Assembly (NCBI GenBank): GCA_039000515.1 | Contig: JBCFYV010000001.1 | Span: 15,601,928-15,665,927 of the forward strand | Direction of reading: 5' to 3' | Origin: Timema cristinae | Taxonomy: Eukaryota > Arthropoda > Insecta > Phasmatodea > Timematidae | Length of the DNA stretch: 64,000 bases | Shown here: piece after piece, positions 1-11,456 of the stretch | Layout of the letters: every line of letters starts with the position of its first letter | Position numbering within the stretch: the stretch's first letter is position 1 | Position numbers and translations under genes: made by a program | Notes under the pieces: generated by a model | What the model saw: the letters and a program-made list of their open reading frames with translations, nothing else | Databases searched by the model: none | What the model was told of the DNA's origin: nothing

Positions 1-1062
1 ATATTTTTTTAAACCTAATGTGGTTTCGTCTTTAGAAACATGTTTTCAAAACTTTTTGACGTGTAGACCCCTAAATAGCTCCTTTTTCTAAGTCATATAG
101 ACATGCAAGTAGAGAAATAAAGTATCTATTGTGGGGTAAGTAAGGGCAGTCCGTAAGCTGTTTGTAAGGGTGAGAGAGAGAGAGAAAAAAAAAACTGTAT
201 ACAAAATAAATAAAAGCTTGACTAAATAAAGAGAAGTGTCGCCATGCCATGTCTGTGCTCCGATATTTCCCCTCTCTTCCCTTCAAACATAAGAGAAAGA
301 GAGAGAGAAAGAAGTAGGTCTCAATTACCCCTACTTCCCCCTCACGCCGCTAGAGAGCTTCCTATTATTCATGGTACAAGTTTCTCGTGGGCTGCGAAGC
401 GCCCCCTATATCCCCTTCCCCCCCTCACTCTATGTAACTTATATCCCCCTTTTACACACATTTGAGCGGCTTTGATTGGCAGCGGGGTGAGGCGGCGGAA
501 CAGGCGTCGTCATGGTAACCGAGCCACGACCGGCCAATCATGGAGGAGGGATATTTCCCCTCTTTTCCCCCCAAACATTGTGTTTTTGTTATGAACAGGA
601 AGACTCCTCCCTCCTCATCCTTTTCCCCCTCCCCTCCTGCCTCGTCTCATGATTAGAGGGGTAGTAGAGAAGACAACAAGGTGTGTCGGTGATAAGTCGT
701 GACACGGATAGGGCCATGATCGGTACACTACGATAGCTTTTCGCCTTCCGAAAATATCCGGGGGAGTGGAAAAAAAAAAGAAAAAAAAAGGATAAATAAA
801 AAAAATTACATAGGTCTAGTTAAGGGCTGAAAATAGGCCCTTAATATAAAGTGTAGGCCTACGTGCTAACTAAAAAGAAAAAAAAAGTTTAGGGTTGATA
901 TCTTCCAACCCTTGTGACATCCGCGTCGCGACGAAACAACAAGTGTTTACTTGTGTTCTATCTCTCTACGTGTGAGTGTGTTTTGTTTTATATTCCTCCA
1001 CATGTGTTCCGAAAGATACTTCCGCGTGTGGTTAGATTTAAAATAAAGATCCAGAGAAATAA
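1..1062 (+). promoter_or_regulatory. 5' flank / probable promoter and 5'UTR of the SIX3/6-class gene
   Basis: The stretch upstream of the homeobox exon has pyrimidine-rich runs (320-465, 540-650), GA repeats (172-186, 296-312) and a GC-richer block at about 470-720. That block holds an inverted CCAAT box (GATTGG at 474), a direct CCAAT box at 534 inside CGGCCAATCA, and CATGGTAAC at 511-519, which resembles half of an RFX X-box. No clear TATA box is placed. The reading frame of the homeobox exon is closed by a TAA at 1060-1062, so translation in that frame cannot begin further upstream without splicing. Promoter identity is inferred from position and composition; no start site can be fixed. 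Confidence 0.45.
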
Positions 1063-1335
1063 AAAATTGGAGACGTTTTATCCCCGGCCGGGCGCGGCGC
1101 CGGCAACAACGGGTACGTTCCACGCCGCCTACAGGGACTCCGGCGTCGCGAGGATGGCTCTGGGACTAGGGCGCTGGGCGCCTCGGTGCACCACCACCAG
1201 GGTCTAGGGACGTCGTCTTCGGCCGCCGCCGCAGCTGCAGCCGCGGCAGTGCTGGGGGCCGTATCGGTCGGCGGCGGGGGTTCGCCCGTAGCGCCGCCAC
1301 CACCACCTCCCCCGCCCCCCATCATACCCTCTCCG
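1063..1335 (+). CDS. Possible N-terminal extension of the Optix/SIX3-6 frame (no AUG)
   Basis: This stretch is open in the same frame as the SIX domain and encodes low-complexity sequence: a His triplet, a poly-Ala run, a Gly run and a poly-Pro run just before the first in-frame ATG at 1336. Gly-, Ala- and Pro-rich N-termini are usual in SIX3-type proteins, so the content looks coding. It contains no in-frame ATG. Translation could begin at a non-AUG codon (GTG at 1186, CTG at 1174), the stretch could be spliced to an upstream coding exon, or it could be 5'UTR. A well-placed but out-of-frame ATG lies at 1154. Confidence 0.4.
1154..1207 (+). other. Upstream ATG frame of 17 codons overlapping the extension
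   Basis: The ATG at 1154 has G at -3 and +4, a good initiation context. It is one base out of register with the SIX frame and ends at TAG 1205-1207. It is either a small upstream ORF that could dampen initiation at 1336, or the genuine start codon separated from its frame by a one-base deletion or assembly error in the GGG run near 1169. Confidence 0.4.
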
Positions 1336-1907
1336 ATGTTCGCGCTACCGACGCTCAACTTCACCGTGTCGCAAGTCGCCGCCGTTTGCGAGACGCTGGA
1401 GGAGAGCGGAGACATCGAGAGGCTGGCCAGGTTCCTGTGGTCACTCCCGGTCGCCCACCCCAACATCGCCGAGCTCAACAAGAACGAGGCGGTCCTGAGG
1501 GCGAGGGCCATCGTCTCGTTCCACAGCGGCAACTTCCGGGACCTTTACACCATCCTGGAGCACCACAAGTTCACCAAGGACTCCCACGGGAAGCTGCAGG
1601 CGATGTGGCTGGAGGCGCACTATCAGGAGGCGGAGAAGCTCAGAGGGAGGCCCCTAGGCCCCGTCGACAAGTACCGCGTGAGGAAGAAGTTCCCTCTGCC
1701 CAGGACGATCTGGGATGGGGAGCAGAAGACGCACTGTTTCAAGGAGAGGACGAGGAGTCTGCTGAGGGAGTGGTACCTGCAGGATCCGTATCCGAACCCC
1801 ACCAAGAAGAGGGAGCTGGCACAGGCCACCGGACTGACGCCCACCCAGGTGGGCAACTGGTTCAAGAACCGGCGGCAGAGGGACCGGGCGGCCGCCGCCA
1901 AGAACAG
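1336..1907 (+). CDS. Optix: Homeobox protein Optix / SIX3-SIX6 class, first coding exon (3' partial)
   Basis: This encodes 191 residues of a nuclear transcription factor of the SIX3/6 class, which acts in anterior head, brain, eye and visceral patterning and often represses through Groucho/TLE partners. From the ATG at 1336 the protein begins MFALPTLNF, close to the start of vertebrate SIX6. The SIX domain spans about residues 9-120 and includes [46 protein letters not shown] and [12 protein letters not shown]. The homeodomain follows at about 126-187 ([33 protein letters not shown]). After [20 protein letters not shown] it reads [18 protein letters not shown], typical of SIX3/6 and not SIX1/2 or SIX4/5. 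The exon ends inside the Arg codon of AAAAKNR at AG|GTCAGT (phase 2), the usual split point of this class. The 22 codons after 1907, to TAA at 1975, look like intron read-through. Codon use is GC-rich, unlike the surroundings. The C-terminal exon(s) were not found. Confidence 0.95.
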
Positions 1908-1913
1908 GTCAGT
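1908..1913 (+). other. 5' splice donor of Optix exon 1
   Basis: AACAG|GTCAGT follows the AAAAKNR codons and interrupts the Arg codon after its second base. A near-consensus GT donor sits where SIX3/6 homologues carry an intron. If it were not used, the frame would end at 1977 with an unrelated 22-residue tail. Confidence 0.8.
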
Positions 1914-2025
1914 CTTGTCCGGCTCACTGGTACCTTCTGGCCACAAGACTAGTCAGGGGCCTTTAGGGAGCAGATAACACGTTCCCCTAGTCAAAGTGGG
2001 ATGACCACAAAACATACTAACCAGT

Positions 2026-2268
2026 GTCATGGCGTGGCTTGTCGCCAGGGTAAGCAGAGTTTGTTTTAACAGTACCTGTGAATTGTTCTCATCGCTCATT
2101 TAGAACACTAATTGCTCAGGTATAACTAGAAACACATTCACATATTAAGTATGTAGAACAGAGACTACGCATGACTTGTTGGTCAAATGGGAACAATGTG
2201 TAGGGAAACATCACAGATACAGTTTCAATAAACTCTGCTTGTACCGGCAACACTTGAAGACGCGCCAC
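2026..2268 (+). mobile_element. Family Q inverted-repeat element, unexpanded copy
   Basis: A short element of about 240 bp has ends that are inverted copies of one motif: CCAGGGTAAGCAGAGT, then AACAGTACCTGTG at the left, and the complementary arrangement (CACAGATACAGTTTC, then AACTCTGCTTGTACCGGCAA) at the right. Its interior (ACACATTCACATATTAAG, TATGTAGAACAGAGAC) is recognisably the same as in the 7.15-7.77 kb copy. No coding capacity; a non-autonomous DNA element is the simplest reading. Confidence 0.65.
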
Positions 2269-2499
2269 TTACACTTAACTATATATTAACTATAAGTAAG
2301 TCACACGTTCCCCTTGAAATCTGAGCCCGCTATGTCAGCTGATATCCAATACAATGTAGATTCTTTAAGGTTCGCGGTTAGTACGAAGTTGTGAAAATAT
2401 TACGGTTGTATTACGGTCTATTGAGTGGAGTTGTCGGACGTCTATCAGACAATATTTGATTAAGGATGGGTGGGATGGCATGCAAGTCGAAATGCGTAC

Positions 2500-2815
2500 T
2501 TTTTTTTTCACAGATTATTTTTTAGCATATATAAATCAAATAATGCTTAAGCAGGCCATTCTGTTTAATTTTCCACATATGGTGATATCAACAGTTAATA
2601 AATATCTGTCATGAACTTCGCTGAATTAACGAGAACATTTTTAATGAATAGAAAAGAGTTCTTGTTCCAATTCCACTATACCTAGGACAGATATTCAAAA
2701 CTTGTTGAAAAATCAACAAGAATATTTTAAGCGTATTTACTGAAGCAATAGGCCTGTTTTACATAGTTGGCCAAAAAGGTTTTTTTTTACACAATCCGTA
2801 AAAATATTAACCTTC
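2500..2815. mobile_element. Family P palindromic MITE, diverged copy
   Basis: It retains the left core (GTTTAATTTTCCACATATGG, then TGATATCAACAGTTAATAAA), the centre in degraded form and part of the right arm (GACAGATATTCAAAA, TTGGCCAAAAAGG). It is the oldest-looking copy. Confidence 0.55.
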
Positions 2816-2999
2816 ACTAACGTACTTTTTTTTACTCCCCTTCCCCCCCAAAGCACTAGTGATTTCTCGTAACAATTTTTCCCTGTTCATTTAACTTACA
2901 TGACTCCTACATAGTTGTCCGATTGATAAAAACTCGCTGCTCAATGTAGAGTGATATAAAAATGAATTAATTACTATTGTTTTTTATTTTTTATTCATC

Positions 3000-3275
3000 T
3001 AAGGTATTTAACGTGCACTTTCTGATTGTCTAGTCGACTAGAATTTCTATGAGTGATAGCTAAAGTACCTAACAATTTTGCCGGGAGAGGTATTTTCACA
3101 TACCTTCCAGGGTTCTTTTACATTTATTTCACAATCAACAAGGCTTTACTTCCCCTACGAAGGAAGTTGTGCTACGGATTTTTATCGCTCAAGAAAAATA
3201 CATCGACCCCGGCTGGGTTTGAACTAACGAACATTGGATCCTGAGGCGACACTTACCACAAGACAACCGAGTTCT
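3000..3275 (-). mobile_element. SINE family C copy
   Basis: The minus-strand tRNA-like head holds a B-box-like segment (seen on + as GCTGGGTTTGAACTAACGAA), followed by the family C body and the 3' tail TAAATACC. The tail is seen on + as GGTATTTAACGTGCACTTTC at about 3002-3021. Confidence 0.7.
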
Positions 3276-3299
3276 ACTGATTAGCTTGTTAACTAAAAG

Positions 3300-4670
3300 C
3301 GTGCAAGAAGCAATCGTTAAACGGAAGGTTCTCACAGGTCTAGCAGGCTAAAATGACAAGTGATTAATTAATGCATAGTACATTTTAATTAGTACAAATA
3401 TCTTTGATCATTTTAAAAATGTATTTTTAAGAGAGTTCGGTGTCACAAATTAAAAAAACAAACATATTTTTGTATTTAAACATGACAAGAGTATCATTTT
3501 TTTTTATTAATTTATTTTATTTAGTTCTGAGCATTCGCCTAATCGCCCAAAATAAAATAGAGCTGTAAACTAATATAAATGTTACATATTTTGTTCCATA
3601 TAGGCTTAAATTAGACTATAACATTTATAGGGACTATACCAATTTACATTGAGATTGTTAGGATGAGGTGAAATGAAGGTAGTGATTTATTTATATGTGA
3701 TTAATAAAAAGTTTCCCTGCTAAAATAAATAAAACAATCCCTAAATGTATTTGATTTCATTTTTTTTTTAAATTACACAAATCGTATTGGGCCAGTGCCT
3801 AAAGTTCTAATTTATTTACTACGTTTAGGTTAATAATAATTTAATTTCGATTCTATATTATTTAAATACTACCTCAATTATTATTTGCCACATCAAATAG
3901 AACACAAACTAGGCATAAATACGTAGCTTCGAACAAAAATAATGAATTATTTTTTCTAAATTATTGTGTTTTTTTGTATAAAAAGTCCATTAATAACTTA
4001 GATTGGTCTCAAATCTTTCTAAAATAATACTGGCCATCTGTATTTTAATAATAGAATAATTATTTATTAATAATAAATAGGGCCTGTTAATACGAAAGAA
4101 TAGCCAAAATGTGAACAATTTTATTATTAATGTATAATAATTATATTTTACGTTAATCCAATAAATAAATGTTAAATAATTCAAACATTAAACATAAAAT
4201 TAAGATAGTAAAGCATTTAACCAGATACAGAAAAAAAAATGCGTAAGAAAGCCGCAATAATTTTAACGCACTAAAGATATGTATGATATATATAGAGAGG
4301 TTTAATTGTGCCAATTGTTTATTAAAGGAAAGAAACATTTTAATCACGGGAAATAAAGGAAGCCAAATGAATAGCTTTTGATAGTCGTCCTTAATATAGC
4401 TGAAAAACTATTGTGGGTTCACTAAAAAAAAAAAATATTGTATGATTCTATAAACCTACTATTTTTATAATAATATTGGACTAATTTCCATACGTAGAAA
4501 TATTTTTACATGCTCGAATTCTTCAAATACATGTTTCCAATTATAATATATTTTATAACAAATCTAACAAATAAGTTAAAATTATACCAATAAATTAGAT
4601 AGCATAATTCCCCATGGCTGGCTATAATTATTGTCTTAGTCTTATTACATCAATTTGGGGATGTAGAACC
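3300..4670. other. AT-rich single-copy DNA, no gene seen
   Basis: Strongly AT-rich intron-like sequence with many short A and T runs. Both strands have only chance open frames of about 60 codons (4153-4347, 3990-4184), with Phe/Ile/Asn/Tyr-rich translations typical of AT-rich noise. No repeat seen elsewhere in the window is recognised. Confidence 0.6.
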
Positions 4671-4675
4671 CATAA

Positions 4676-5033
4676 GAAAAGGGTGGTGTTTTGCAGTTAT
4701 TATAGAAAAAGTTTTTTTGTAAAATAAATCAAATATTTCTCCAGTAGAAACATAAAGTTTAATTTTCATCACGGGATGATATCAACAGTTGTTGAATATT
4801 GTCATGAGCATAGCGGCATTAGTTGAGGTACTTTTTAAATAAAGAGGAAAAGTTGTAATTAAATTCCAGGACACCCTTGACAGATATTCAACAACTGTTG
4901 ATATCATCATGTGAAGAAAATTAAACTCCTGTCTCTACTAGAGTAATATGATATTTATTTTGGCGTAAAAAAACAGTTTTGCTATAAAAACCGTAAAAAC
5001 ACTGCCCTTAATTCCCGTATCCCACATTACCAC
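4676..5033. mobile_element. Family P palindromic MITE
   Basis: A good copy of the family P plan: outer arm (GTTTTGCAGTTATTATAG, AAATAAATCAAATATTTCTC), inner arm TGATATCAACAGTTGTTGAA, a non-palindromic centre of about 90 bp (GAGCATAGCGGCATTAG), then the complementary inner arm TTCAACAACTGTTGATATCA and outer arm. The centre runs in the + direction. Both arms together would fold into one long hairpin. Confidence 0.75.
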
Positions 5034-6700
5034 TTACATTTATTTTGGTCCAATTTGTTTTTAAACATTTTCACTCTTGTGATTCTAAAAAAAATTGTCA
5101 TATCCAACTAACAAAACACAAACAGTTCTAAACATATAAAATTACAAATTAAACACGTAATTATTTTTATGACAACTAACCAAACAGATATTTAAATAAA
5201 ATGGTTACTAGGCATCAATTGTTATTTAATGAATGTATTCACTAGATTACCTTTTAAAATTTTGGTTTGTTGAACCTCATTACATTTTTCTAGGCTTGGT
5301 GAAACCCTCACATCACGTTGTTAAATATATTATGTAAAATTTAAACTATATGTTTTGCGAACCAGGCGCAAGTTTCTAGTTTTAAAGTGCATTCCGCTCT
5401 TGATAAAAAAACCACGAGATAAATTATGTCGAGTGACTGAATGATCTAGTACAAAATATACTATTTAAATTTTGTTTACTATTAAGTATTCTAAACAGGT
5501 ATGAATCTACAATAGTAGTAGGCATATAGTTGAATCCACAGCGTTGGATAACCGCGTTTGGGACTAGTATACCAGGGACGGATTTTCCTTAGTGGATTCC
5601 CACTCTACCTCCACGCAAATTAAACTACATTCCCTATAAATCCTCCCTTTTTATTTTTTAATCCCATTATTGTAAATATGCATATAGCCTGGGTGGATAG
5701 TAAGATAGGAGCAGGGAAAATAATTGTTTGAAAATAACTGATTAATAGACTGTTTTATTATTAATATTAATCATTATTATTATGGCTCTTGTTGAAAGCT
5801 TTTCAAATCTTAAGAGCCCGTCTCACACCTCGGATAACATCTAACTTAGGTAAGTAACACAGCTCGAACCAGGCATCATTAAGAACCCTTTTCACGCCAC
5901 GGATAGAACTAACTTGGGTAGATAATACAGCTCGAATCAAACGTCACATCATGGTGCAAAGTTAAGTATTCTACTTAAGAAAACATTGGGACGAATACCA
6001 ATAAAATCGATTAATCACTTTAAAAAATTCAACAATTAACAGTAGGCCTAACTATTATTAATGAAATTCTATTAATACTATCCCATGCTCATTATTGTCA
6101 TATGTGGAATTTAGAAAATCGGATTTGGATATGTTTTCTGGTTCAAGTGTAAAAATTTATCTAATTTATTTGCTAATAGACTGCGGAATGGACTCTTAAA
6201 CCCATGAATTGAAGCTGAACGCTTATTTACGCGACTAAATATATTTCAGTTAATTATAAGCTCATATTAACTCTTAGTTCTTGGGTGAACACCAAACCAG
6301 TAGGTTGGAAAGTTTATCGACGCTCTCTTGGAATCGAATCTTGGACCCTTCATATCAATATTAATTTGTTGGGTCCTAACGGAGGATTCCTCTTATCAGA
6401 TAGAGGCTCAGTATAAGCACGTGGTTAGGTATTCCCAGTCTCGGCCAATCGAGCAGATAATGTGACGTGATTTCGGGGAAGTCCACCCTTTCACAGCGAG
6501 AAAAGAGATGAGTTTCATCAGGTGAAGGTATCTCTTGTTTCCTTGGAATGTGCAACAGAGAAAAACCCCAAAAGCTGACAGCGCTAGATTATAACATATT
6601 AGTTGGGGGTCGAACTAAATGAAGACAGCGCTCACAAACAAAACAATGTTTAAGATGACAGTGTTTTGTGTCAAGACAACATTACTTTGAAAAAAATAAA
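5034..6700. other. AT-rich DNA, no gene seen
   Basis: Single-copy intron-like sequence. A loose local duplication occurs at about 5815-5950 (two stretches resembling TCACACCTCGGATAACATCTA and CACGCCACGGATAGAAC, each followed by TAAnACAGCTCGAA). A TAGGCCTA octamer lies at 6043. No supported gene. Confidence 0.5.
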
Positions 6701-6710
6701 GTTATTGAGT

Positions 6711-7102
6711 AAGACATTTTAAGGTGAAGTGGAAAGAGAACGCAAGAAAAGAAAGACAAGTATTTTTACAGTTTTTATAACGAAATATTTTTGTTGATGA
6801 AAAATAAATCAAATCTTTCTCCAGTGGAAACATAGCACACAGGTGATATAACAGTTGTTGAATACCTGTCAAGGTTGTCCTGTAATTTAATGACAACTTT
6901 TTCTCTTCATTTAAAAAGTTTCTCATCTAATGCCGCTATCATCATGACAGATATTCAACAACTGTTGATATCACCAGTTGAAGAAAATTAAATTCTATAT
7001 CTCTACTGGAGAAATATTTTATCTATTTTGGCCAACCATTTTTTTCCCTACAAAAACTGTAAAACATTGCCCTTAACTCGCGTCCCCTACACCCTAACTT
7101 AA
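6711..7102. mobile_element. Family P palindromic MITE
   Basis: Centre inverted relative to the 4.7 kb copy (it reads TTTAAAAAGTTTCTCATCTA on +). The outer edges read TTTTAAGGTGAAGTGG at the left and ACCCTAACTTAA at the right, so both ends abut a TTAA, compatible with a TTAA-targeting (piggyBac-like) origin. Confidence 0.75.
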
Positions 7103-7149
7103 TACTGAGTTGTGCAAATATATTTGGGAATATCTGGTCTAGTGTGGCC

Positions 7150-7765
7150 AGTGACGTGTTATGTAGTATTGCCAGGGTAAGCAGAGTTAGTTTAAGCTGT
7201 ACCTGTGAATTGTTCTCATCACTCAGTAGAACTCTTATTGACAGTGTCGTGTCGTGTGGTGTTACCATGGTAAGCAGAGTTAGTTTAAACTGTACCTGTG
7301 AATTGTTCTCATCACTCAGTAGAACTCTCATTGACAGTGTCGTGTCGTGGAGTGTTACCAGGGTAAGCAGAGTTAGTTTAAACTGTACCTGTGAATTGTT
7401 CTCATCACTCAGTAGAACTCTCATTGACAGTGTCGTGTAGTGGAGTGTTACCAGGGTAAGCAGAGCTAGTTTAAACTGTACCTGTGAATTGTTCTCATCA
7501 CTCAGTAGAACACTCATTGACATGAGTCGTGGAGTGTTACCAGGGTAAGCAGGTTAGTTTAAACTGTACCTGTGAATTGTTCTCATCACTCAGTAGAACA
7601 CTCATTACTAGATGATACTATTAACTAACACACATTCACAGTAAAGATGTGTAGAACAGTCTCTACGGGGTTTGGTCAAATTGGGTCTGTGGGGGGGAAA
7701 CATACCATTGGCACACTTTTAAACTGATTCTGATTTATATGGCAACGATCCACGACACGATATGT
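7150..7765 (+). mobile_element. Family Q element with one end expanded into a 93-bp array
   Basis: The left terminal motif (CCAGGGTAAGCAGAGTTAG, then TTTAAACTGTACCTGTG) is repeated five times. Its GGTAAG landmarks fall at 7176, 7269, 7362, 7455 and 7544, giving a period of 93, 93, 93 and 89 bp. The unique interior follows (CACATTCACAGTAAAGATG, GGTTTGGTCAAATTGGG), and a single inverted copy of the motif closes it at about 7716-7765 (ATATGGCAACGATCCACGAC). Because 93 is a multiple of three, spurious open frames run through the array on both strands. Confidence 0.75.
7160..7608 (+). repeat. 93-bp minisatellite, about 5 units
   Basis: Units are near-identical, each reading GTGTCGTGTCGTGGAGTGTT, then ACCAGGGTAAGCAGAG, then GAATTGTTCTCATCACTCAG, then AACTCTCATTGACA. 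The array lies inside the family Q element. Confidence 0.85.
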
Positions 7766-7774
7766 GTGTGGTCT

Positions 7775-8395
7775 CTAGTTTAAGCTACGGTGTGTAGCGG
7801 ATTGAAAAATTGAGAAAACATTTGGGTATATTATGTGGTAATTTGCAAAACTCAATTTTACGTAAATAACTAATTTTGAAATAAATATAAGTCCTACATT
7901 CGTAGTTGCTAAATAATTGAAGCTGAGAAGATTATTTTTAAAGTTTATTTACAGTCATACACATATCAAAGAATACTGGCCACGCCTGGATAATATTACT
8001 GACTCATTTGACCCTTTGAAAAAATTAAATTACCGTTTATATTGTACAATATTATATTCTAATCCAGCAAGTAAATTTACTTAAATAATGAGTTAAGAAT
8101 TACGATTGTAGATTACTCGAGTGTAGATTATTGGTCTGAAGAACCAAAGTCCTGGTTTTAATTACCGTCTCACGTTATAATATTTTGAATTGAAAATCAA
8201 ATATACTTGAGGAGTTTTTAAATGCATTTGTCGCAAATTTGTCTTCCGACTCTTTTTTCATTCACAGCACCTTCTATAGAACTATTAAATTTATAGCTAC
8301 GTATGTGCGTTGGTGAAACGTATAAATAATATATATGAAGAAAATTAAATATAAGAAATGCATTTTAATATCTGTATTAATTTTATTAAACCTCA
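7775..8395. other. AT-rich DNA, no gene seen
   Basis: Intron-like AT-rich sequence with nothing recognised. Confidence 0.5.
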
Positions 8396-8396
8396 C

Positions 8397-8474
8397 GATA
8401 TAATTTTGTTGTTAAATTAAGGTGAAAGTGTAAGAGATATAATTTTGTTGTTAAATTAAGGTGAAAGTGTAAGA
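8397..8474 (+). repeat. 39-bp direct tandem duplication
   Basis: A segment beginning GATATAATTTTGTTGTTAAA and ending GGTGAAAGTGTAAGA occurs twice back to back, immediately before a family P copy. The unit includes the AATTAAGGTGAAAGTG edge of that element. Confidence 0.7.
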
Positions 8475-8775
8475 AATTAAGGTTAGTGTTTTATGAAATT
8501 TTTATAGCACAACTTTTTTTTCTTTCTTAAATAAATAAAAGATTGCTCCAGTATAAACATAAAGTAATGAGATTTTTTTTTTAAATGAATGGAAAAAGTT
8601 GTCATTAAATTTCAGGACATCCTTGACAGATATACAACCACTGTTGATATCACCAAGTGAAGAACATTAAACTTTAGTGTTTCTACTGGAGAAATATTTT
8701 ATTTATTATGACCAAAATAACTTTTTCTATAAAAACTGCAAAAACACTTACTTTAGCTCACTTTCTCTATAACTT
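8445..8775. mobile_element. Family P MITE with internal deletion of the left inner arm
   Basis: The left outer arm (TTTTTATAGCACAACTTTTT, CAGTATAAACATAAAGTAA) jumps straight to the centre (AAATGAATGGAAAAAGTTGT). The first TGATATCAACAG arm is missing, while the right arm is complete (GTTGATATCACCAAGTG). Confidence 0.65.
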
Positions 8776-8779
8776 TACC

Positions 8780-11220
8780 CTAAATTTTACCATACAGATT
8801 GTGTAGAAACTGAATGTATTGCAAATTCAAGATAAAACCTAATGTTTTAAATATAATATTTTCACAACATAAAATACGTAGATATATGTAAACACATTTT
8901 TAATAAATAAACATTTTATTTGTCTATTTAAGTTTTACAAACAATAATCATATCATAAAAGATAAAGATCGTTGGCTAACAAAATATGATTTTCGTTGAT
9001 TATATAGTTATATTACTATTTTATTGATGAATAAAAAATAAAATATTATGAGTAGGCCTATTGCTAATAAATCAGGATGATATTTCATTTGATAATTCAC
9101 CATCAATTTAACTGCTCAATGGGTTAACACACTTATCATTTAATCTTCAGTGTAGACGCAAGATTATTACTACTAAAACTGTGGGGTGATTATTTTCCAG
9201 TTTCAAACAGCGCAAGTAAATTGCCGAAAACAATTTGGCGATCAATCACATAAAAAAACAACAACTGTAGAGCTGTAGTTTAACCCGTCTTTTGCCGGGG
9301 AGTATTTCGATACAAATGGACGCATCACGATGAAGGTATGGACATACATTTTAATTGGTTTAATTCAGAATATAAGTAAACAATAAAACGTACAAATATT
9401 TTAGACCCCGTATCTCGAAGAATACTAATTTCACCCGCGTATGTAAGCGAATTTTGCCGATCGACAAGTTTAGTTACAATTTATACAACTTGTACAGTAT
9501 TTAGAATAATTTAAAGTATTCATTTTTAAGAATATAAAATGAAGATAGTATGATAGCGTTTTGTTGATGTAACTTTAGTTTTTTCGTTTACTAATCTAAA
9601 TTTTTTTTTTTTATATCAATGTATAGCTTGAAAAATATTTACATAGTAGTAGAAATTACATTTAAACAAAATACATTTCCTTGCAAACTGTTCATTAAAG
9701 CATATAATTATTTCAATAGCATCAACTATTAATAGCTATGAATCTAATTTTAATTTAATTTTTTTAAACTTCAATCTTGTTGAAAATTTAGTTAGTCCTC
9801 GCTAAAATAAAGAATAAACTATACAAGTAAGAAATGATAAAATACATGACGTAGATTTTATTAAATTTGTTATTAAATCATAACAAATAAGTTCTTAAAG
9901 CAAATTGGACCTACATCTTACTGTTATATTGTGATATAAAACTATCCTTTGATCATTAATAGACTATACATTATTTGTTTGGGTATTTGGGTAATAAATC
10001 CTAAATAATATTATAACTAAGTTTTTTTACGATCTAATTTTTGATTGAATCAAGCTTCAAGGTAATATTATTTAATGGATTCAAATTTTTATTTATGTTT
10101 ATGTAAAATCTAAATATTGGTTTTATCTTCTTTATAGGATGTCTATGATTATTTAAAAATAATTATTCTGTTTTAAATATCTACATTAAATTAAATATGA
10201 AAATAACTATGAACAGATGTAGGCCTAGACTTAGTTCATTGTATATAGACTATCTATTTGTAAGAGCAATACATAGTTAATTAAAACCCTCTATTATTAT
10301 TCTCATCTATAATTTGTTAAGAATTTGTATATTACATTATTTATCAGATGCTTAAAAATATACAGGGTAGCTTACGTTATAATAATTGAAGTGTTCTGAC
10401 TTCCCAAAAACTTTTACTTGGAAACTCTTAGCGTACCTTACGTTTTATAGTTTGAAACATTCTTAAAAAAAAGTTTATAAATTAAATTTATCAATAACCA
10501 AGCCAACATAAAAATACTTATTTAAAAAAATTAAATTTATTCTAACTTAGCTCTAAACAAAAAATCTTGTCAAATATACCTATTATGTTAAATGATTTCA
10601 GAAAAATGTAGCACAATATTAAAAAAACGAGATCTTAGTTTGTAGAATATTATATTATTTTATTGAAATTATTTTTATTTAAAACCATAAACAATTAAAA
10701 CGTAATCTAAAATATAGATAATGTGTAAATGTGTGATGTGAAGATATCTTTAATTATATTTTAAATATGTTTGGTAAGAATAATAAAATTAATTTATTAG
10801 CTAATAGTTTTAAAAGAGCAGGTTTTTATATCACGTATCTTAAGGCTTCTGTTTAATTGTAATCATTATCAGCCTGATTATGAAATAATTGAATCAGTTA
10901 ATTTATTGATGAATAATTATAAAAGTAGGCCTATAAAGAAATATATTTTATATTGAAGACTGCCACAAGTTATTTTATCTATTTTTGTCAACGCATCTTG
11001 TTATACGTTCTGGTTATAGACCTACACACACGAACTAATTACTATAATGTGTTAGGAGTGAGGAAGGCTGAATTTAGAGGGAGGGTAACCGTGTTTGCGA
11101 GAAGGAGGGTGGAAAACCGAGGGACCACAGTTCAGAAAATTCAATATTGTCACCATTTTAAGTTAAAGGAGTTAATTTCAAAATCCTTACTATTACATAC
11201 AGAAAACTAAGATTATATAA
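8780..11220. other. Long AT-rich single-copy stretch, no gene seen
   Basis: About 2.4 kb of very AT-rich intron-like DNA without a recognised repeat family, apart from TAGGCCTA octamers at 9053, 10220 and 10926. The 85-codon frame at 10953-11210 has no recognisable domain. Confidence 0.55.
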
Positions 11221-11221
11221 C

Positions 11222-11456
11222 CTGCTTTGGTGGCCACATAGTCTAACGCGCTACTCTCACAGTAGACTATACTGCTGATGATGGGGATATCAACGTTTGA
11301 ATCTCAGTTGGGTGTATTGAAGGTGTTTTTTTCTAAAATGATTTTCCACACATATGCGGTTACACTTTCCCTTAAATTAAACCTTCCAAATCCCTAAAAT
11401 ATTAGTGTAATTAGTACATGTGTGTATAACCTGAATGGGTGGTAAGATACGGTGCC
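11222..11456 (+). mobile_element. SINE family A copy
   Basis: The tRNA-like head reads GGTGGCCACATAGTCTAACG and CTACTCTCACAGTAGACTA, with a degraded B box. It ends with the family tail as TATAACCTGAATGGGTGG and ACGGTGCC; the tail hairpin has decayed. Confidence 0.7.

Noticed and set aside
1386..1952. 188-codon frame and reverse frames over the Optix exon
   Set aside because: Shadow frames of a GC-rich exon; the SIX/homeodomain frame is decisive.
1908..1977. Read-through C-terminus (22 residues) of Optix
   Set aside because: It lies beyond a consensus donor at the class-typical splice point and does not resemble SIX3/6 C-termini; kept only as a low-likelihood alternative end.
7023..7523. 166-codon and 98-codon open frames on both strands with repeated peptide units
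   Set aside because: They are frames through the 93-bp minisatellite, whose unit is a multiple of three; no independent coding evidence.
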